Positions 16,896 to 25,320 of a stretch of 64,000 bases of DNA are shown one piece after another. The translations under genes and the position numbers were made by a program. The notes beneath the pieces were generated by a model. That model was not told the DNA's origin, ran no database searches, and was given only the letters and a program-made list of their open reading frames with translations. Each line of letters opens with the position of its first letter. Position 1 is the first letter of the stretch. The DNA comes from Chloracidobacterium validum (GTDB lineage Bacteria > Acidobacteriota > Blastocatellia > Chloracidobacteriales > Chloracidobacteriaceae), in the NCBI RefSeq assembly GCF_018304825.1, contig NZ_CP072648.1:38501-102500 (forward strand). The letters are read 5' to 3'.

Positions 16896-18488
16896 CTACC
16901 AGCAGCCGGCGTATTGGTAAGAGACAAGTATCCAGGTCAGCCCGCCGTCATAGGACACGTAAATGGCCCAATCGTAGTCCGTGCAACCGCCGCCGCCACC
17001 CCCAACGAGTTCTTCGTGGCATAAGTAGGTGGAACGTTCCACCTCCGCGCCTTGTCCGTCGTAACCATCCTGTCCGTGCTCACCGGGATGACCATGACTT
17101 GGTGATGTCGGGCACCCTGGGCCGCCGCCCCCGTCACCATTGGGGCACGAAGGGGAATCGCTGCCCACCCCGCCGTTGCCTGGCTGCCCAGACTGGCCGG
17201 CCTGTCCAGGTTGACCGCCAACCCCGCCTCTTCCACCTCGCCCCCCATTGGCTTGGAGGGTGACTTCGACCAGCCGATTTGATGGGTAAGTAACATAGAT
17301 TGGCTTGGCATCGCCGCCATGACCGCCATCACCCCCATTGCCGCCGTTACCACCGTTACCGCCGCACCCGCCTCGCCCACCGTTTCCACCATGCCCACCA
17401 TACCCGAAGAGGCAGTGGCAGGCCAGCCCGCGTCCACCTTGTCCTCCGTTACCGCCTCTGCCACCCGAACCACCAGTCCCACCAAACCCACCTGGTCCCC
17501 CGTCGCCACCATTGGCGCGGATTTCAAAAAGCCCACGCTGGTCACAGGCAATGTTGTAGAAAAAAACTCCATCATTCGTTTCACATAAGGCGTCCCCACC
17601 GTGTTGCCCAGGTTGCCCATTCCCACCGTGAGAACCATCGGCGCCATTCGTGCCGTCCTGGCCATCCTGGCCATGGGGATTTTTTGTGCAGTCGCCATCT
17701 TTTCCCGGTCGTCCATCGGTTCCAGGCTGACCTGGAATTCCAGGCGTACCAGCCGCTCCGGGTGCGCCAGCCTGTCCGCTACAGTCAATCACCTGCCCCA
17801 ATTGAGTATCCCCTTGCGTGTGTTGGATTTGCTCCTCTTGCCAATCTTTGTAACCGCGCCCGCTTGCATCAAACACCACACGCCCTGTCTGAGCTTCTGT
17901 GAAACGAATGGCTTCCGCGTTGAACAGGTAAAACGGGCGGTATATGCGAACGGTCCATTCCTTTCCTTCCACCACGATACTGCGCGCAATGAGGACGGTT
18001 TCATCGTTGACCCTGACACGCGCTGGCACAATGATGGTATCGGCAACGTAAATCCCGCTGACTTGATGGCCCAGCCGTACCGTCGCCCTGAAGTGCGGAG
18101 TTGCTTCTAGTTCCGGCTTGAGGATTCGATACCAAAGGTCTGGCTGCAGGAGTAGGTAAGGTTTTGATGTGATGCCCTGTTGTTGCAGTTGGGCGGCTAT
18201 CTTTTGAAAGGAAACAGCTTGATGGGCGCGCACGAGTTGCGGATTCGCAATTGGATATTTGGGTTTTTCAAACTGAGCAACCTCGACCGGACTGGGCGCT
18301 ATCGCTTGCTCACCGTGACGACGTAGGACGGCCATCTGTTTGAGGTTGCGGGGAAGGTGGGCAATTGGTGGCGTGGTCGGTGCATGTGCTGCTTGCCCGA
18401 TAGCCAGACCGGGTGTGAGGCACAACATGAGCGCAAGGCTTGAGAGCAAGGTCTGGCGCACACAGGATGGCGTGACGGATGACGGCAT
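16896..18488 (-). CDS. Secreted collagen-like / Gly-Gly-X repeat protein
   Basis: This 530-residue protein has a signal peptide (residues about 1-36, cut after GQAAHA). A globular region follows to about 235, with motifs such as YLLLQPDLWYRILKPEL and IYRPFYLFNAEAIRF. Then come collagen-type Gly-X-Y triplets (about 238-298: GAP GAA GTP GIP GQP GTD GRP), a short insert, two Gly-Gly-X blocks (about 327-392 and 414-442), and a Cys-containing end with YVSYDGGLTWILVSY. GGX repeats of this type can form polyproline-II helical bundles; collagen triplets form triple helices. A GGAG Shine-Dalgarno sequence precedes the ATG. It is likely a surface or extracellular structural/adhesive protein. Cysteines flanking the blocks could form disulfides. 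I know of no named homologue. Confidence 0.85.
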   Translation of the reverse strand: MPSSVTPSCVRQTLLSSLALMLCLTPGLAIGQAAHAPTTPPIAHLPRNLKQMAVLRRHGEQAIAPSPVEVAQFEKPKYPIANPQLVRAHQAVSFQKIAAQLQQQGITSKPYLLLQPDLWYRILKPELEATPHFRATVRLGHQVSGIYVADTIIVPARVRVNDETVLIARSIVVEGKEWTVRIYRPFYLFNAEAIRFTEAQTGRVVFDASGRGYKDWQEEQIQHTQGDTQLGQVIDCSGQAGAPGAAGTPGIPGQPGTDGRPGKDGDCTKNPHGQDGQDGTNGADGSHGGNGQPGQHGGDALCETNDGVFFYNIACDQRGLFEIRANGGDGGPGGFGGTGGSGGRGGNGGQGGRGLACHCLFGYGGHGGNGGRGGCGGNGGNGGNGGDGGHGGDAKPIYVTYPSNRLVEVTLQANGGRGGRGGVGGQPGQAGQSGQPGNGGVGSDSPSCPNGDGGGGPGCPTSPSHGHPGEHGQDGYDGQGAEVERSTYLCHEELVGGGGGGCTDYDWAIYVSYDGGLTWILVSYQYAGCW

Positions 18489-19039
18489 AACATGTCTCCT
18501 GTGAGAATGTTGTTGATATACAGTAAATTAGCCAAAAAAAACTTTTGTCAAGCCTGAGCTTGGTGAGATGAAAACGGCCATGCGCTCAAGATGCGTCTCA
18601 GCGTGCGTCCACTGGCTAGCAGCAACCTCCCGGCACACAGCCGCCGGCCATACCTACTCCAAACCGCGCTGTCCAGGCGCGAAACGCCGTCGGCTTTAGG
18701 CTCTGGATTGAAACTATCGGCACGTCGTGCTTTGGCGTGTTCAGTGGTGGGGGCAACCCAGGGTGGGCAGGTTGGGAGTTTCCAGACCCGCCCGCGGATG
18801 ACGACCCGGTCGCGCAAGGTTGCTACAGAACACGAGGTTGATTCTCCAGTTTTGCGCGGCAAGCCTGTGATGAAGTGCGTCATCGGCCGCATCCGTAGTT
18901 GACGCCAGGGGTTGATTTCTGGTAACTCGTAGCCACGTTTCAATTTGTATGTTCACTTGTTCCAGGTCGAGTTCCATCGGTTCGTGCCGCGACCGGCTGC
19001 GCCACAGCGGTCGAGCTGAGTTTCCTGAAAGGTGCTGAC
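18489..19039. other. 550-bp gene-free gap between divergent secreted-protein genes
   Basis: ORFs here (18548-18943 minus, 18591-18902 plus) are Arg/Ser/Leu-rich out-of-frame products with no domain and no good Shine-Dalgarno sequence, so I do not call them. An A/T-rich stretch near 18510-18551 holds the likely promoter of the collagen-like gene. The rest shows no repeat, tRNA or riboswitch that I recognise. Confidence 0.6.
18525..18551 (-). promoter_or_regulatory. Likely sigma-70 promoter of the collagen-like gene
   Basis: On the minus strand TTGACA (18551-18546) is followed after 15 bases by TAATTT (18530-18525), or after 17 bases by ATTTAC. The spacer includes a run of eight T. The start codon is about 37 bases downstream with its own Shine-Dalgarno sequence. 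Confidence 0.5.
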
Positions 19040-19990
19040 ATGTCGCGTACTTCCCTTCGCTTGGCGTCTGTTCTTTCCATGACAGGTCTGGCGCTGACAG
19101 CTCTGGTTACGGTTGGCGGTTTTGCTGAGGCGCAGAATCCAGCCGAAACGACGGTTCCGCGCTCGGTGATGTCAGAGGCAATGCGCGTATGCGCTGGTTA
19201 CATTGGCGCGGAAGTTCCTGAGGACCTGCAAATCGTTGGAAGCGAGAAAGAAGCCTATGTGCGCGAATTCTCGCAGGGCGACTTGGTGTATATCAATCGT
19301 GGACGCGATGCCAACCTGCAAACCGGGGCGGAGTACCAAATTATTCGTAACATTGGTCCGGTGCGGGATTTGCAGGACCGCCAGCGCGTTTTGGGCACGC
19401 TCGTGCAGGAATTAGGCGTGTTGCGTATCACAGAGGTGCGTGACACCTCATCCACGGGTGAGATTACGCTGATTTGCACCGGCACGGTCAACTTGGGTGA
19501 CGTGCTCATTCCTTATGAGCGGCGTCCGATTCCAAAGGTGCGCACCTATCGGCCCCTCTCGGTTGTTGGCGCTCCGACGGGCCGGGCAACCGGGCAAATC
19601 CTGGCTTCACAAATGTCTCGTGAGCAGCTCGTGCGAAATGATGTCGTTTACGTCAACATCGGCGCCGACAACGGCATCAAGGTTGGCGACTATCTGACCG
19701 TCTATCGCCCCTTGGCCAGTGACCCCGTTTCCCGTTTTCGGGATGACCGGGTTGGACAACGACGCAGCAATGGCTTTCCTAGCGACCGCTTTCGGACACG
19801 CGACAACTCGTCCATTGCTTCTTCTAACAAAGGCTATCCGCAAGTGGCTGAGCGTACGCCACGCAGTGAGTTGCCCCGCACGCTCGTTGGGGAAATCATT
19901 ATCATTCGCACGGAAGCCAACACGGCAGTTGGGGTGTTGACCCGTACGACTCGTGAAGCCGTGATTGGGGACCGGGTCGAACTACAGTGA
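19040..19990 (+). CDS. Secreted or periplasmic protein of unknown function
   Basis: The 316-residue protein has a signal peptide (about 1-31, ending FAEAQ). The mature part repeats a motif of the type D-x-V-Y-[IV]-N-x-G-x-[DN]-x-G-[IL]-x-x-G-[AD], seen at DLVYINRGRDANLQTG and DVVYVNIGADNGIKVGD. Each is followed by beta-rich segments such as GVLRITEVRDTSSTGEI and GEIIIIRTEANTAVGVLTR. This resembles the beta-barrel repeats of FlgT-C-like envelope proteins, but the match is by eye only. GAAAGGTG precedes the ATG. It lies upstream of alr and bamA-like genes on the same strand, so an envelope role is reasonable. Confidence 0.75.
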   Translation: MSRTSLRLASVLSMTGLALTALVTVGGFAEAQNPAETTVPRSVMSEAMRVCAGYIGAEVPEDLQIVGSEKEAYVREFSQGDLVYINRGRDANLQTGAEYQIIRNIGPVRDLQDRQRVLGTLVQELGVLRITEVRDTSSTGEITLICTGTVNLGDVLIPYERRPIPKVRTYRPLSVVGAPTGRATGQILASQMSREQLVRNDVVYVNIGADNGIKVGDYLTVYRPLASDPVSRFRDDRVGQRRSNGFPSDRFRTRDNSSIASSNKGYPQVAERTPRSELPRTLVGEIIIIRTEANTAVGVLTRTTREAVIGDRVELQ

Positions 19991-20008
19991 TGGCGAATGA
20001 CAGTGATG
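19984..20008 (+). repeat. Short direct repeat across a stop codon
   Basis: ACAGTGATG occurs at 19984-19992 and again at 20000-20008, a period of 16. The first copy contains the TGA stop (19988-19990) of the secreted protein. Only nine bases match, so this may be a decayed duplication or chance. Confidence 0.45.
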
Positions 20009-20039
20009 ACTTGGGGGCGCGTCCCAAGTCGGCCCGGCC

Positions 20040-21170
20040 ATGACCGCTGACCTTGCCGCTTGGGCGGAGGTTGATCTCCAGCGGCTCGAGCGCAACTACC
20101 GGTGGCTTCGGCAACGGGCTGGTGTTCCGGTCATGGCGATGGTCAAAGCCAATGCCTATGGCCATGGGCTGCTCCCGGTTGCGACATACCTGCAAAATGT
20201 GGCCGATGCCGATTGGTTTGGCGTTGCCACGCCGGCTGAGGGCGCTGCGTTGCGTGATGGCGGCATCACACGTCCGATCCTGGTTATCGGTGGATTTTGG
20301 TTTGGGCAAGAAGCCGAAGTTGTTCACGGCGATTTAGCTACAACCCTGCCTGACCCCAGTTACGTCGCCGCCCTGGAACGCGCCGCTGCCGCACACGATC
20401 GCGTTGTGTCGGTTCACCTTGAGGTTGACACCGGAATTGGTCGCTTAGGGCTTTCTGAGGAGCAACTGCTGGACACGCTCGCTATCCTCAAAACATGTCG
20501 CCACATCCGCCTCGATGGCCTCATGACCCACTTTGCTTCAGCCGATGCACCGGAGCATGCCGAGTTCACCCACGACCAGATGCGTCGCTATGCCCGCGCA
20601 CTCCAGCAAGTGCAAGCGGCCGGATTCACCCCCCGCTATACGCATCTGGCAAACAGCGCGGGCTTGCACGCCTTTCTACCGGACGCGGCCGGCAACTTGG
20701 TTCGGATTGGGGGACTCCTTTACGGCATTGCGGGTGATGCGCTCTCACCGGCGTTTCCGCCGCCGCCGGTTCAGCCGGTGCTGTCATTGCATGCGCGGAT
20801 TCTCGGTTTGAAGACCGTACCGGCCGGCACCCCGTTGGGCTATGGTTGCACGTTCATCACCGCGCGGCGCACGCGCGTGGCAACGGTGCCACTGGGTTAT
20901 GGCGATGGGTTGCACCGGATACAGTCCAACCGCGGATGGGCGCTGGTGCGCGGGTGCAAAGTCCCGATGCTTGGGCGCGTGAGCATGGATGTCACCATGC
21001 TGGATGTGACCGACGTGCCGGACGTCGCGCTCGGCGACATCGCCACCTTCATTGGCGCACAGGGCGAGGCTTCGATTTCGGCTGAGGACTATGCGGCCAT
21101 CATGGACACCATCGCGCTGGAAGCCACGACCGCGCTCACGGCCCGGGTGCCCCGCCGCTACCGATCTTGA
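20040..21170 (+). CDS. alr: Alanine racemase
   Basis: The protein has 376 residues, typical for Alr. This PLP enzyme interconverts L- and D-alanine for peptidoglycan synthesis. The PLP-binding Lys is Lys36 in AMVKANAYGHG. HLEVDTGIGRLG, DGLMTHFASAD and the C-terminal VPLGYGDG and LGRVSMDVTMLDVTD segments are all family hallmarks. The gene starts 49 bases after the previous stop, and an Omp85 gene follows on the same strand, so it sits in an envelope-biogenesis stretch. There is no signal peptide, so it is cytoplasmic and likely the biosynthetic enzyme. Confidence 0.96.
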   Translation: MTADLAAWAEVDLQRLERNYRWLRQRAGVPVMAMVKANAYGHGLLPVATYLQNVADADWFGVATPAEGAALRDGGITRPILVIGGFWFGQEAEVVHGDLATTLPDPSYVAALERAAAAHDRVVSVHLEVDTGIGRLGLSEEQLLDTLAILKTCRHIRLDGLMTHFASADAPEHAEFTHDQMRRYARALQQVQAAGFTPRYTHLANSAGLHAFLPDAAGNLVRIGGLLYGIAGDALSPAFPPPPVQPVLSLHARILGLKTVPAGTPLGYGCTFITARRTRVATVPLGYGDGLHRIQSNRGWALVRGCKVPMLGRVSMDVTMLDVTDVPDVALGDIATFIGAQGEASISAEDYAAIMDTIALEATTALTARVPRRYRS

Positions 21171-21283
21171 CCGGACAGACCGTATCGGGCAGGCTGGCTC
21201 GCGAACGGATGGGGGTGGAAAGTTTGTCTCAAGTTGAGTGACAATCACTGCCCTATGTCAGCTCAGGAATTGACGACGACAAG

Positions 21284-24202
21284 ATGCAACATCTGGCTTG
21301 GCTACAACCGCCGTGTTACAGCCACTGGCGTCGCCTGGTTCTATTGATGCTCGCGGGCGTTGTCCTAGCGCTGGTTTCTAAAGCAAGTTGGGCGCAGAAC
21401 GTACTGCCGGCGGCACAGGGGGCTGGGGTACTCGACGAACCGCGTCCGCCGGTCGGCCGGCTGGATGGTCGGACAATCTCGCGACTCACCATTGAGGTAC
21501 AAGATGGGTTGGCTCAGGACCCGTCGCTGGCGGAAGCCATTGGCCTACAGGTTGGCGATCCGTTGACTGCCGTGCGGCTGCGGGCGGCGCTCGTCCGTCT
21601 CCATCGTTCGGAGCGGGTGGCCAATGCGGAAGTTTTTACCAGTCCAGATGGGGCAGATGGCGTTTGGGTTCGGTTTGTCGTGACCCGCCAGCTTCGCGTG
21701 GCCGAGGTGGTGTTTGATGGCGACATTATTTTTCCGGCTGAGGAACTGCGCCCGCGCCTGGCTACGCTCGAACGTGGCAACAAAATCACCACCCGGGCGT
21801 TGGTCGAAGGCGAACAAACACTGAGGGATTTTTACCGCGAGCGGGGGTATTTTCGAGCTTCGGTCAGTACGCGGGTTTCTGCCCCAAACGATGCGGCCCG
21901 GTCACGGGTGACATTCGTCATTATCCCAGGGCCACAAGCCCTGATTGGCGAGTGGCAAATTACCGGCGAGCTGAAAATCCCCCGCGCTGACTTCGATGCC
22001 AAGGTCATTCTGCATCCGGCTGGCACGCCCTACGCGATTGATTTCGTTCAGTCGGATGTCCAGCGTATTCGGGCCTTGCATGTGGCGCGGGGCTACCTCG
22101 ATCCGCGCATCAGCGAGCCACACGTCACGTATGACCCAGGCACAAACCGGGTGTCCGTGGTGGTGAACGTGATTTCCGGGCCCCTGGTCACCGTCAACAT
22201 CACGGGCTTTGAGTTGCGGCGCGAGGAACAGCGCCGAGTGTTGCCTGTGCTACGCGATGGCGGCCTCGACGACTTCACGCTGGAAGACGGGGCCCGCCGG
22301 TTGCAGACGGCGCTCCAGCAGCGCGGTTATTTCTTCGCCGCGGTTGAATGGTCGCGGCAGCGGTTGGTGGATGAGGACCGCGTTGTGGTGACGTACACCG
22401 TTGACCCTAACCGGCGCTACCGGGTGCAGGCGGTGCGTATCGTTGGCACGGACCTCCTGCGCTACCAGGATGTCGCGGCTGATTTCAAGACGCGCCCATC
22501 TTCGCTGATTCCGCCCTCGCGCGGGCTTGTTACTGAAGATACGCTGGCGCGGGATGCTGAAGTCATCGTGCGTGATTTGCGCAATGATGGTTACTTGCAA
22601 GCCCAGGTGACCGAGCGCCGCATCGGCACTGGACTCGATGATGAATCGTTGGTTGTGCTGTTTCAGGTCGAAGCCGGCCCACGGGCGCAGGTGGCAGAGG
22701 TACGGCTGGAGGGCAACCAGTTGCTGGCGACCGACCAGCTCAGACGAGTACTCAAACTTGAAGCTGGTGATTTCATCACGCAGGCACAGGTTCGTGCCGA
22801 CTTGGATCGGCTGACCTCACTGTACCTGAGTGAAGGCTTTGCTGAGGCACGCATTCGGCAGGAACTGGATGAAAGCCCTAACGATCCGGCGCAGGTCAGT
22901 CTAGTCTATGAGATTGAGGAAGGGCGGCGCTTTACCGTCAATCGAGTGATCGTCAGTTCGCGGGGGCGAACTTCCGAACGCACCCTCCGGCGTTTTCTGG
23001 CCCTGCGGCCGGGAGACAGATTGCGCCGCGACAAACTGACCCAGGCCGAGCAGTCGCTGTACGCCACCGGGGCTTTCCGGCAAGTGCTGATTCAAACGCC
23101 CTATGTCCAGGCGACGAGTCCGACCGACGCGCTGGCCGATGTCACCTTGGACGTGATTGAGTCCAAGCCTTACACCCTGGCCTACGGATTTGGTTATCAA
23201 ACCAACGACGGTCCACGTGGGTCGTTTGAGCTATCCAACGCCAACATGTTTGGACGGTTGGAAGTCGGGAGCCTCATCTTGCGTCTGAGTCGGCGGGAGC
23301 AGTTGGCGCAGGTGTCGTACCAATTTCCCCGTTTCAATTTGCCGCGCGTGACCACGCTGACCGATGGGGTAACGGCGCCCGTTCTCGTCTCGGTGCTCTT
23401 TCAACGCCAGGCGCGGGTCAGCTTTACGGCGCAGCGGTTGGCCGCGCTAATTCAATCGGAAGTCCGCTTCGATGCCCAAAGCGCCCTGATCTTTCGCTAT
23501 CGGTTGCAAAACGTGCGGGTGCTCGACTTGCGAGTGACCAATCCACCCCTTCAGCGGGTGGATGAGCCGCTCAACCTAGGAACCGTTTCGGCCACCTACG
23601 TACGGGACACACGCGATGTGCCGCTGGATGCGACCCGTGGTTCCTTTGTATCGGCAGATATGACGGTGGCCACGCCGCGGATTGGCGGTTCAGAGCGGTT
23701 CATTCGCTTTTTGTGCCAGGCGCAGGGCTATCGTCGCGTAACCGAACGGTCGCCGGTGGTGCTGGCTGGGCGGCTGCAACTTGGTTTAGCCCGCCCGTAT
23801 GGCAACACTCAGACGCTCCCCATCAGTGAGCGCTTTTTCTCTGGCGGGCCAACCACGCTCCGCGGACTGGGCTTTGAGCAGGCCGGCCCCCGCGACCCAG
23901 TTACCGATGCGCCGATTGGTGGCAATGCGCTTGTGGCGATTACGGGCGAAGTTCGCTTCCCGTTGCTGCAAAACATAGAAGGCGCTGCCTTTTATGACCT
24001 AGGGAACGTGTTTGCGCGCGTGTCAGATATTGGATTCGGTCGGTTTACCAATAGCTTGGGCGGGGGCTTTCGCATCAAGACGCCACTGGGTCCCTTGCGC
24101 GTGGATGCCGCCTACCTGCTTGACCCCCCGTTTTATGTGGCGACGCCCAACCGCCGACTGACGAACCTCCAGGTTCACATTACGTTCGGGCAAGCCTTTT
24201 GA
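21284..24202 (+). CDS. Omp85-family outer-membrane protein (BamA/TamA-like) with multiple POTRA domains
   Basis: The 972-residue protein has an N-terminal signal segment (about 18-38), then about six or seven periplasmic POTRA repeats of roughly 75-80 residues (for example VAEVVFDGDIIFPAEELRPRL, RVQAVRIVGTDLLRYQD, VAEVRLEGNQLLATDQLRRVL). A C-terminal 16-strand-type barrel begins near residue 620. The L6 motif appears as GPTTLRGLGFEQAGP, and the barrel end carries GAAFYDLGNVF and GFRIKTPLGPLRVD. Such proteins insert or export outer-membrane proteins. Canonical BamA has five POTRA domains, so the higher count leaves BamA and TamA-like roles open. The stop codon lies in a 20-bp tandem duplication. 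Confidence 0.92.
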   Translation: MQHLAWLQPPCYSHWRRLVLLMLAGVVLALVSKASWAQNVLPAAQGAGVLDEPRPPVGRLDGRTISRLTIEVQDGLAQDPSLAEAIGLQVGDPLTAVRLRAALVRLHRSERVANAEVFTSPDGADGVWVRFVVTRQLRVAEVVFDGDIIFPAEELRPRLATLERGNKITTRALVEGEQTLRDFYRERGYFRASVSTRVSAPNDAARSRVTFVIIPGPQALIGEWQITGELKIPRADFDAKVILHPAGTPYAIDFVQSDVQRIRALHVARGYLDPRISEPHVTYDPGTNRVSVVVNVISGPLVTVNITGFELRREEQRRVLPVLRDGGLDDFTLEDGARRLQTALQQRGYFFAAVEWSRQRLVDEDRVVVTYTVDPNRRYRVQAVRIVGTDLLRYQDVAADFKTRPSSLIPPSRGLVTEDTLARDAEVIVRDLRNDGYLQAQVTERRIGTGLDDESLVVLFQVEAGPRAQVAEVRLEGNQLLATDQLRRVLKLEAGDFITQAQVRADLDRLTSLYLSEGFAEARIRQELDESPNDPAQVSLVYEIEEGRRFTVNRVIVSSRGRTSERTLRRFLALRPGDRLRRDKLTQAEQSLYATGAFRQVLIQTPYVQATSPTDALADVTLDVIESKPYTLAYGFGYQTNDGPRGSFELSNANMFGRLEVGSLILRLSRREQLAQVSYQFPRFNLPRVTTLTDGVTAPVLVSVLFQRQARVSFTAQRLAALIQSEVRFDAQSALIFRYRLQNVRVLDLRVTNPPLQRVDEPLNLGTVSATYVRDTRDVPLDATRGSFVSADMTVATPRIGGSERFIRFLCQAQGYRRVTERSPVVLAGRLQLGLARPYGNTQTLPISERFFSGGPTTLRGLGFEQAGPRDPVTDAPIGGNALVAITGEVRFPLLQNIEGAAFYDLGNVFARVSDIGFGRFTNSLGGGFRIKTPLGPLRVDAAYLLDPPFYVATPNRRLTNLQVHITFGQAF

Positions 24203-24237
24203 AGCAGCCAGGGTGTGTTTGAAGCAGCCAGGGCGTG
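24198..24237 (+). repeat. 20-bp tandem duplication spanning a stop codon
   Basis: TTTGAAGCAGCCAGGGTGTG (24198-24217) is repeated directly as TTTGAAGCAGCCAGGGCGTG (24218-24237) with a single mismatch. The first copy contains the TGA stop of the Omp85 gene (24200-24202). Confidence 0.95.
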
Positions 24238-24270
24238 GACGCTGGCGTGGTGTGTTACTTGGTATGTAAG

Positions 24271-24300
24271 TTGACAAAAAGCACTTAGATAAGCTAGCAT
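24271..24300 (+). promoter_or_regulatory. Likely sigma-70 promoter of the Lys/Ala-rich protein gene
   Basis: TTGACA (24271-24276) and TAGCAT (24295-24300) are separated by 18 bases in an A/T-rich stretch, about 70 bases before the start codon at 24371. Confidence 0.55.
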
Positions 24301-24370
24301 AGCCGGATAAAAGTTTACCTTACCAGAGCGCTATCATTGACAATTTTTTAGGTTATGGGAGGTTTTGCGA

Positions 24371-25189
24371 ATGGCCTTGTCTGTTTCCGGCTCCAAATCT
24401 TCGCGCAAGATCACATCCAGTTCCCAGCTCCCAGTTCAGCCTGCCCCGCCTGCTTCCTCCCCACGGATGCCATCCGCCCGCGCCAAGTCGAAAGGTCTCG
24501 CTTCTGAATCACCCCCTGAAGCCTCCAAGCTATCTCCTGCCAAAGCTGACCAAGCTGCCAACGTAGCGCGTCCCGTGACCCGTTCGAAGCTGTCTGTAAA
24601 ATCCAGTCCAGGACCTGATTTGGTTGCTGACGCCGCTCCAGCAAGGACGCGAAAGACAAAGTCCCAAACGCCAGCCGAAACCACGCGCAAAACCGTCGAA
24701 GCCGTGGTGAAAGCGGTTCAGAGTGTGGCCTCCAAGGCGTCTGCCCGGAGCCAGTCCGCCCCACCGTCCCGCAAGGTGGTTCACCCAGCTTCGGAGTCAA
24801 AAGCGGCCGCGCCGGCGCGTGCGCTGGCGTCCGGTGCTCCAAAGGCTGAGAAGAAAGCCAAGGCCTCACCGCCAACGCCATCCGTACCGGCCGTGGAGAC
24901 GCCTGCCAGCGAAGCTTCATCGAAGAAGAAGTCCAAGAAATTCCTGGCGTCGGCTGCGCCCGTCAGCGAAGCAACCCCGCCGATGTCTTCAGCGCGGCGA
25001 AACCGTGAGCGGGAGGCACTGAATCTCTACACAACCGCCATGGAGTCGTTCAAACAAATGGATTACGACCGGGCGCGCGATGTGCTGCTCCTCTTGCTCA
25101 ACGACTTTGTCCTGGAAAGCGAGATTGCTGACCGGGCGCGGGTGTTTCTGAAGATTTGCGAGCAAAAATTGCATCCGGCTATGCTATGA
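24371..25189 (+). CDS. Lys/Ala/Ser/Pro-rich disordered protein with C-terminal TPR-like helix pair
   Basis: The 272-residue protein starts at ATG 24371, with GGGAGG about 8 bases upstream. Roughly residues 1-205 are low complexity, rich in Ala, Ser, Pro and Lys (KSKGLASESPPEASK, AKASPPTPSVPAVE, SSKKKSKKF), like a basic linker or histone-H1-type tail. The last ~65 residues form a helical segment, REREALNLYTTAMESFKQ followed by DRARDVLLLLLNDF, which looks like one TPR-type hairpin. It may be an anchoring or scaffold protein. I do not recognise a family. The C-terminal module could bind a partner while the tail contacts nucleic acid or acidic surfaces, which is inference only. Confidence 0.7.
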   Translation: MALSVSGSKSSRKITSSSQLPVQPAPPASSPRMPSARAKSKGLASESPPEASKLSPAKADQAANVARPVTRSKLSVKSSPGPDLVADAAPARTRKTKSQTPAETTRKTVEAVVKAVQSVASKASARSQSAPPSRKVVHPASESKAAAPARALASGAPKAEKKAKASPPTPSVPAVETPASEASSKKKSKKFLASAAPVSEATPPMSSARRNREREALNLYTTAMESFKQMDYDRARDVLLLLLNDFVLESEIADRARVFLKICEQKLHPAML

Positions 25190-25320
25190 ACCGAGTGTGG
25201 AGCGATCCGAAGTTGGCTTGACGGGGCAAGGTAGTGGTGCTTGTTTTTCCGTCACGCCGCTGCAAAAAGACAGCTTTAGGATTGGCTCCAGTTTTTTAGC
25301 GCACTTGGTTCCCGGCAACT

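Noticed and set aside
18548..18943. 131-residue minus-strand ORF in the large gap
   Set aside because: Arg/Ser/Pro-rich, no start context, no domain.
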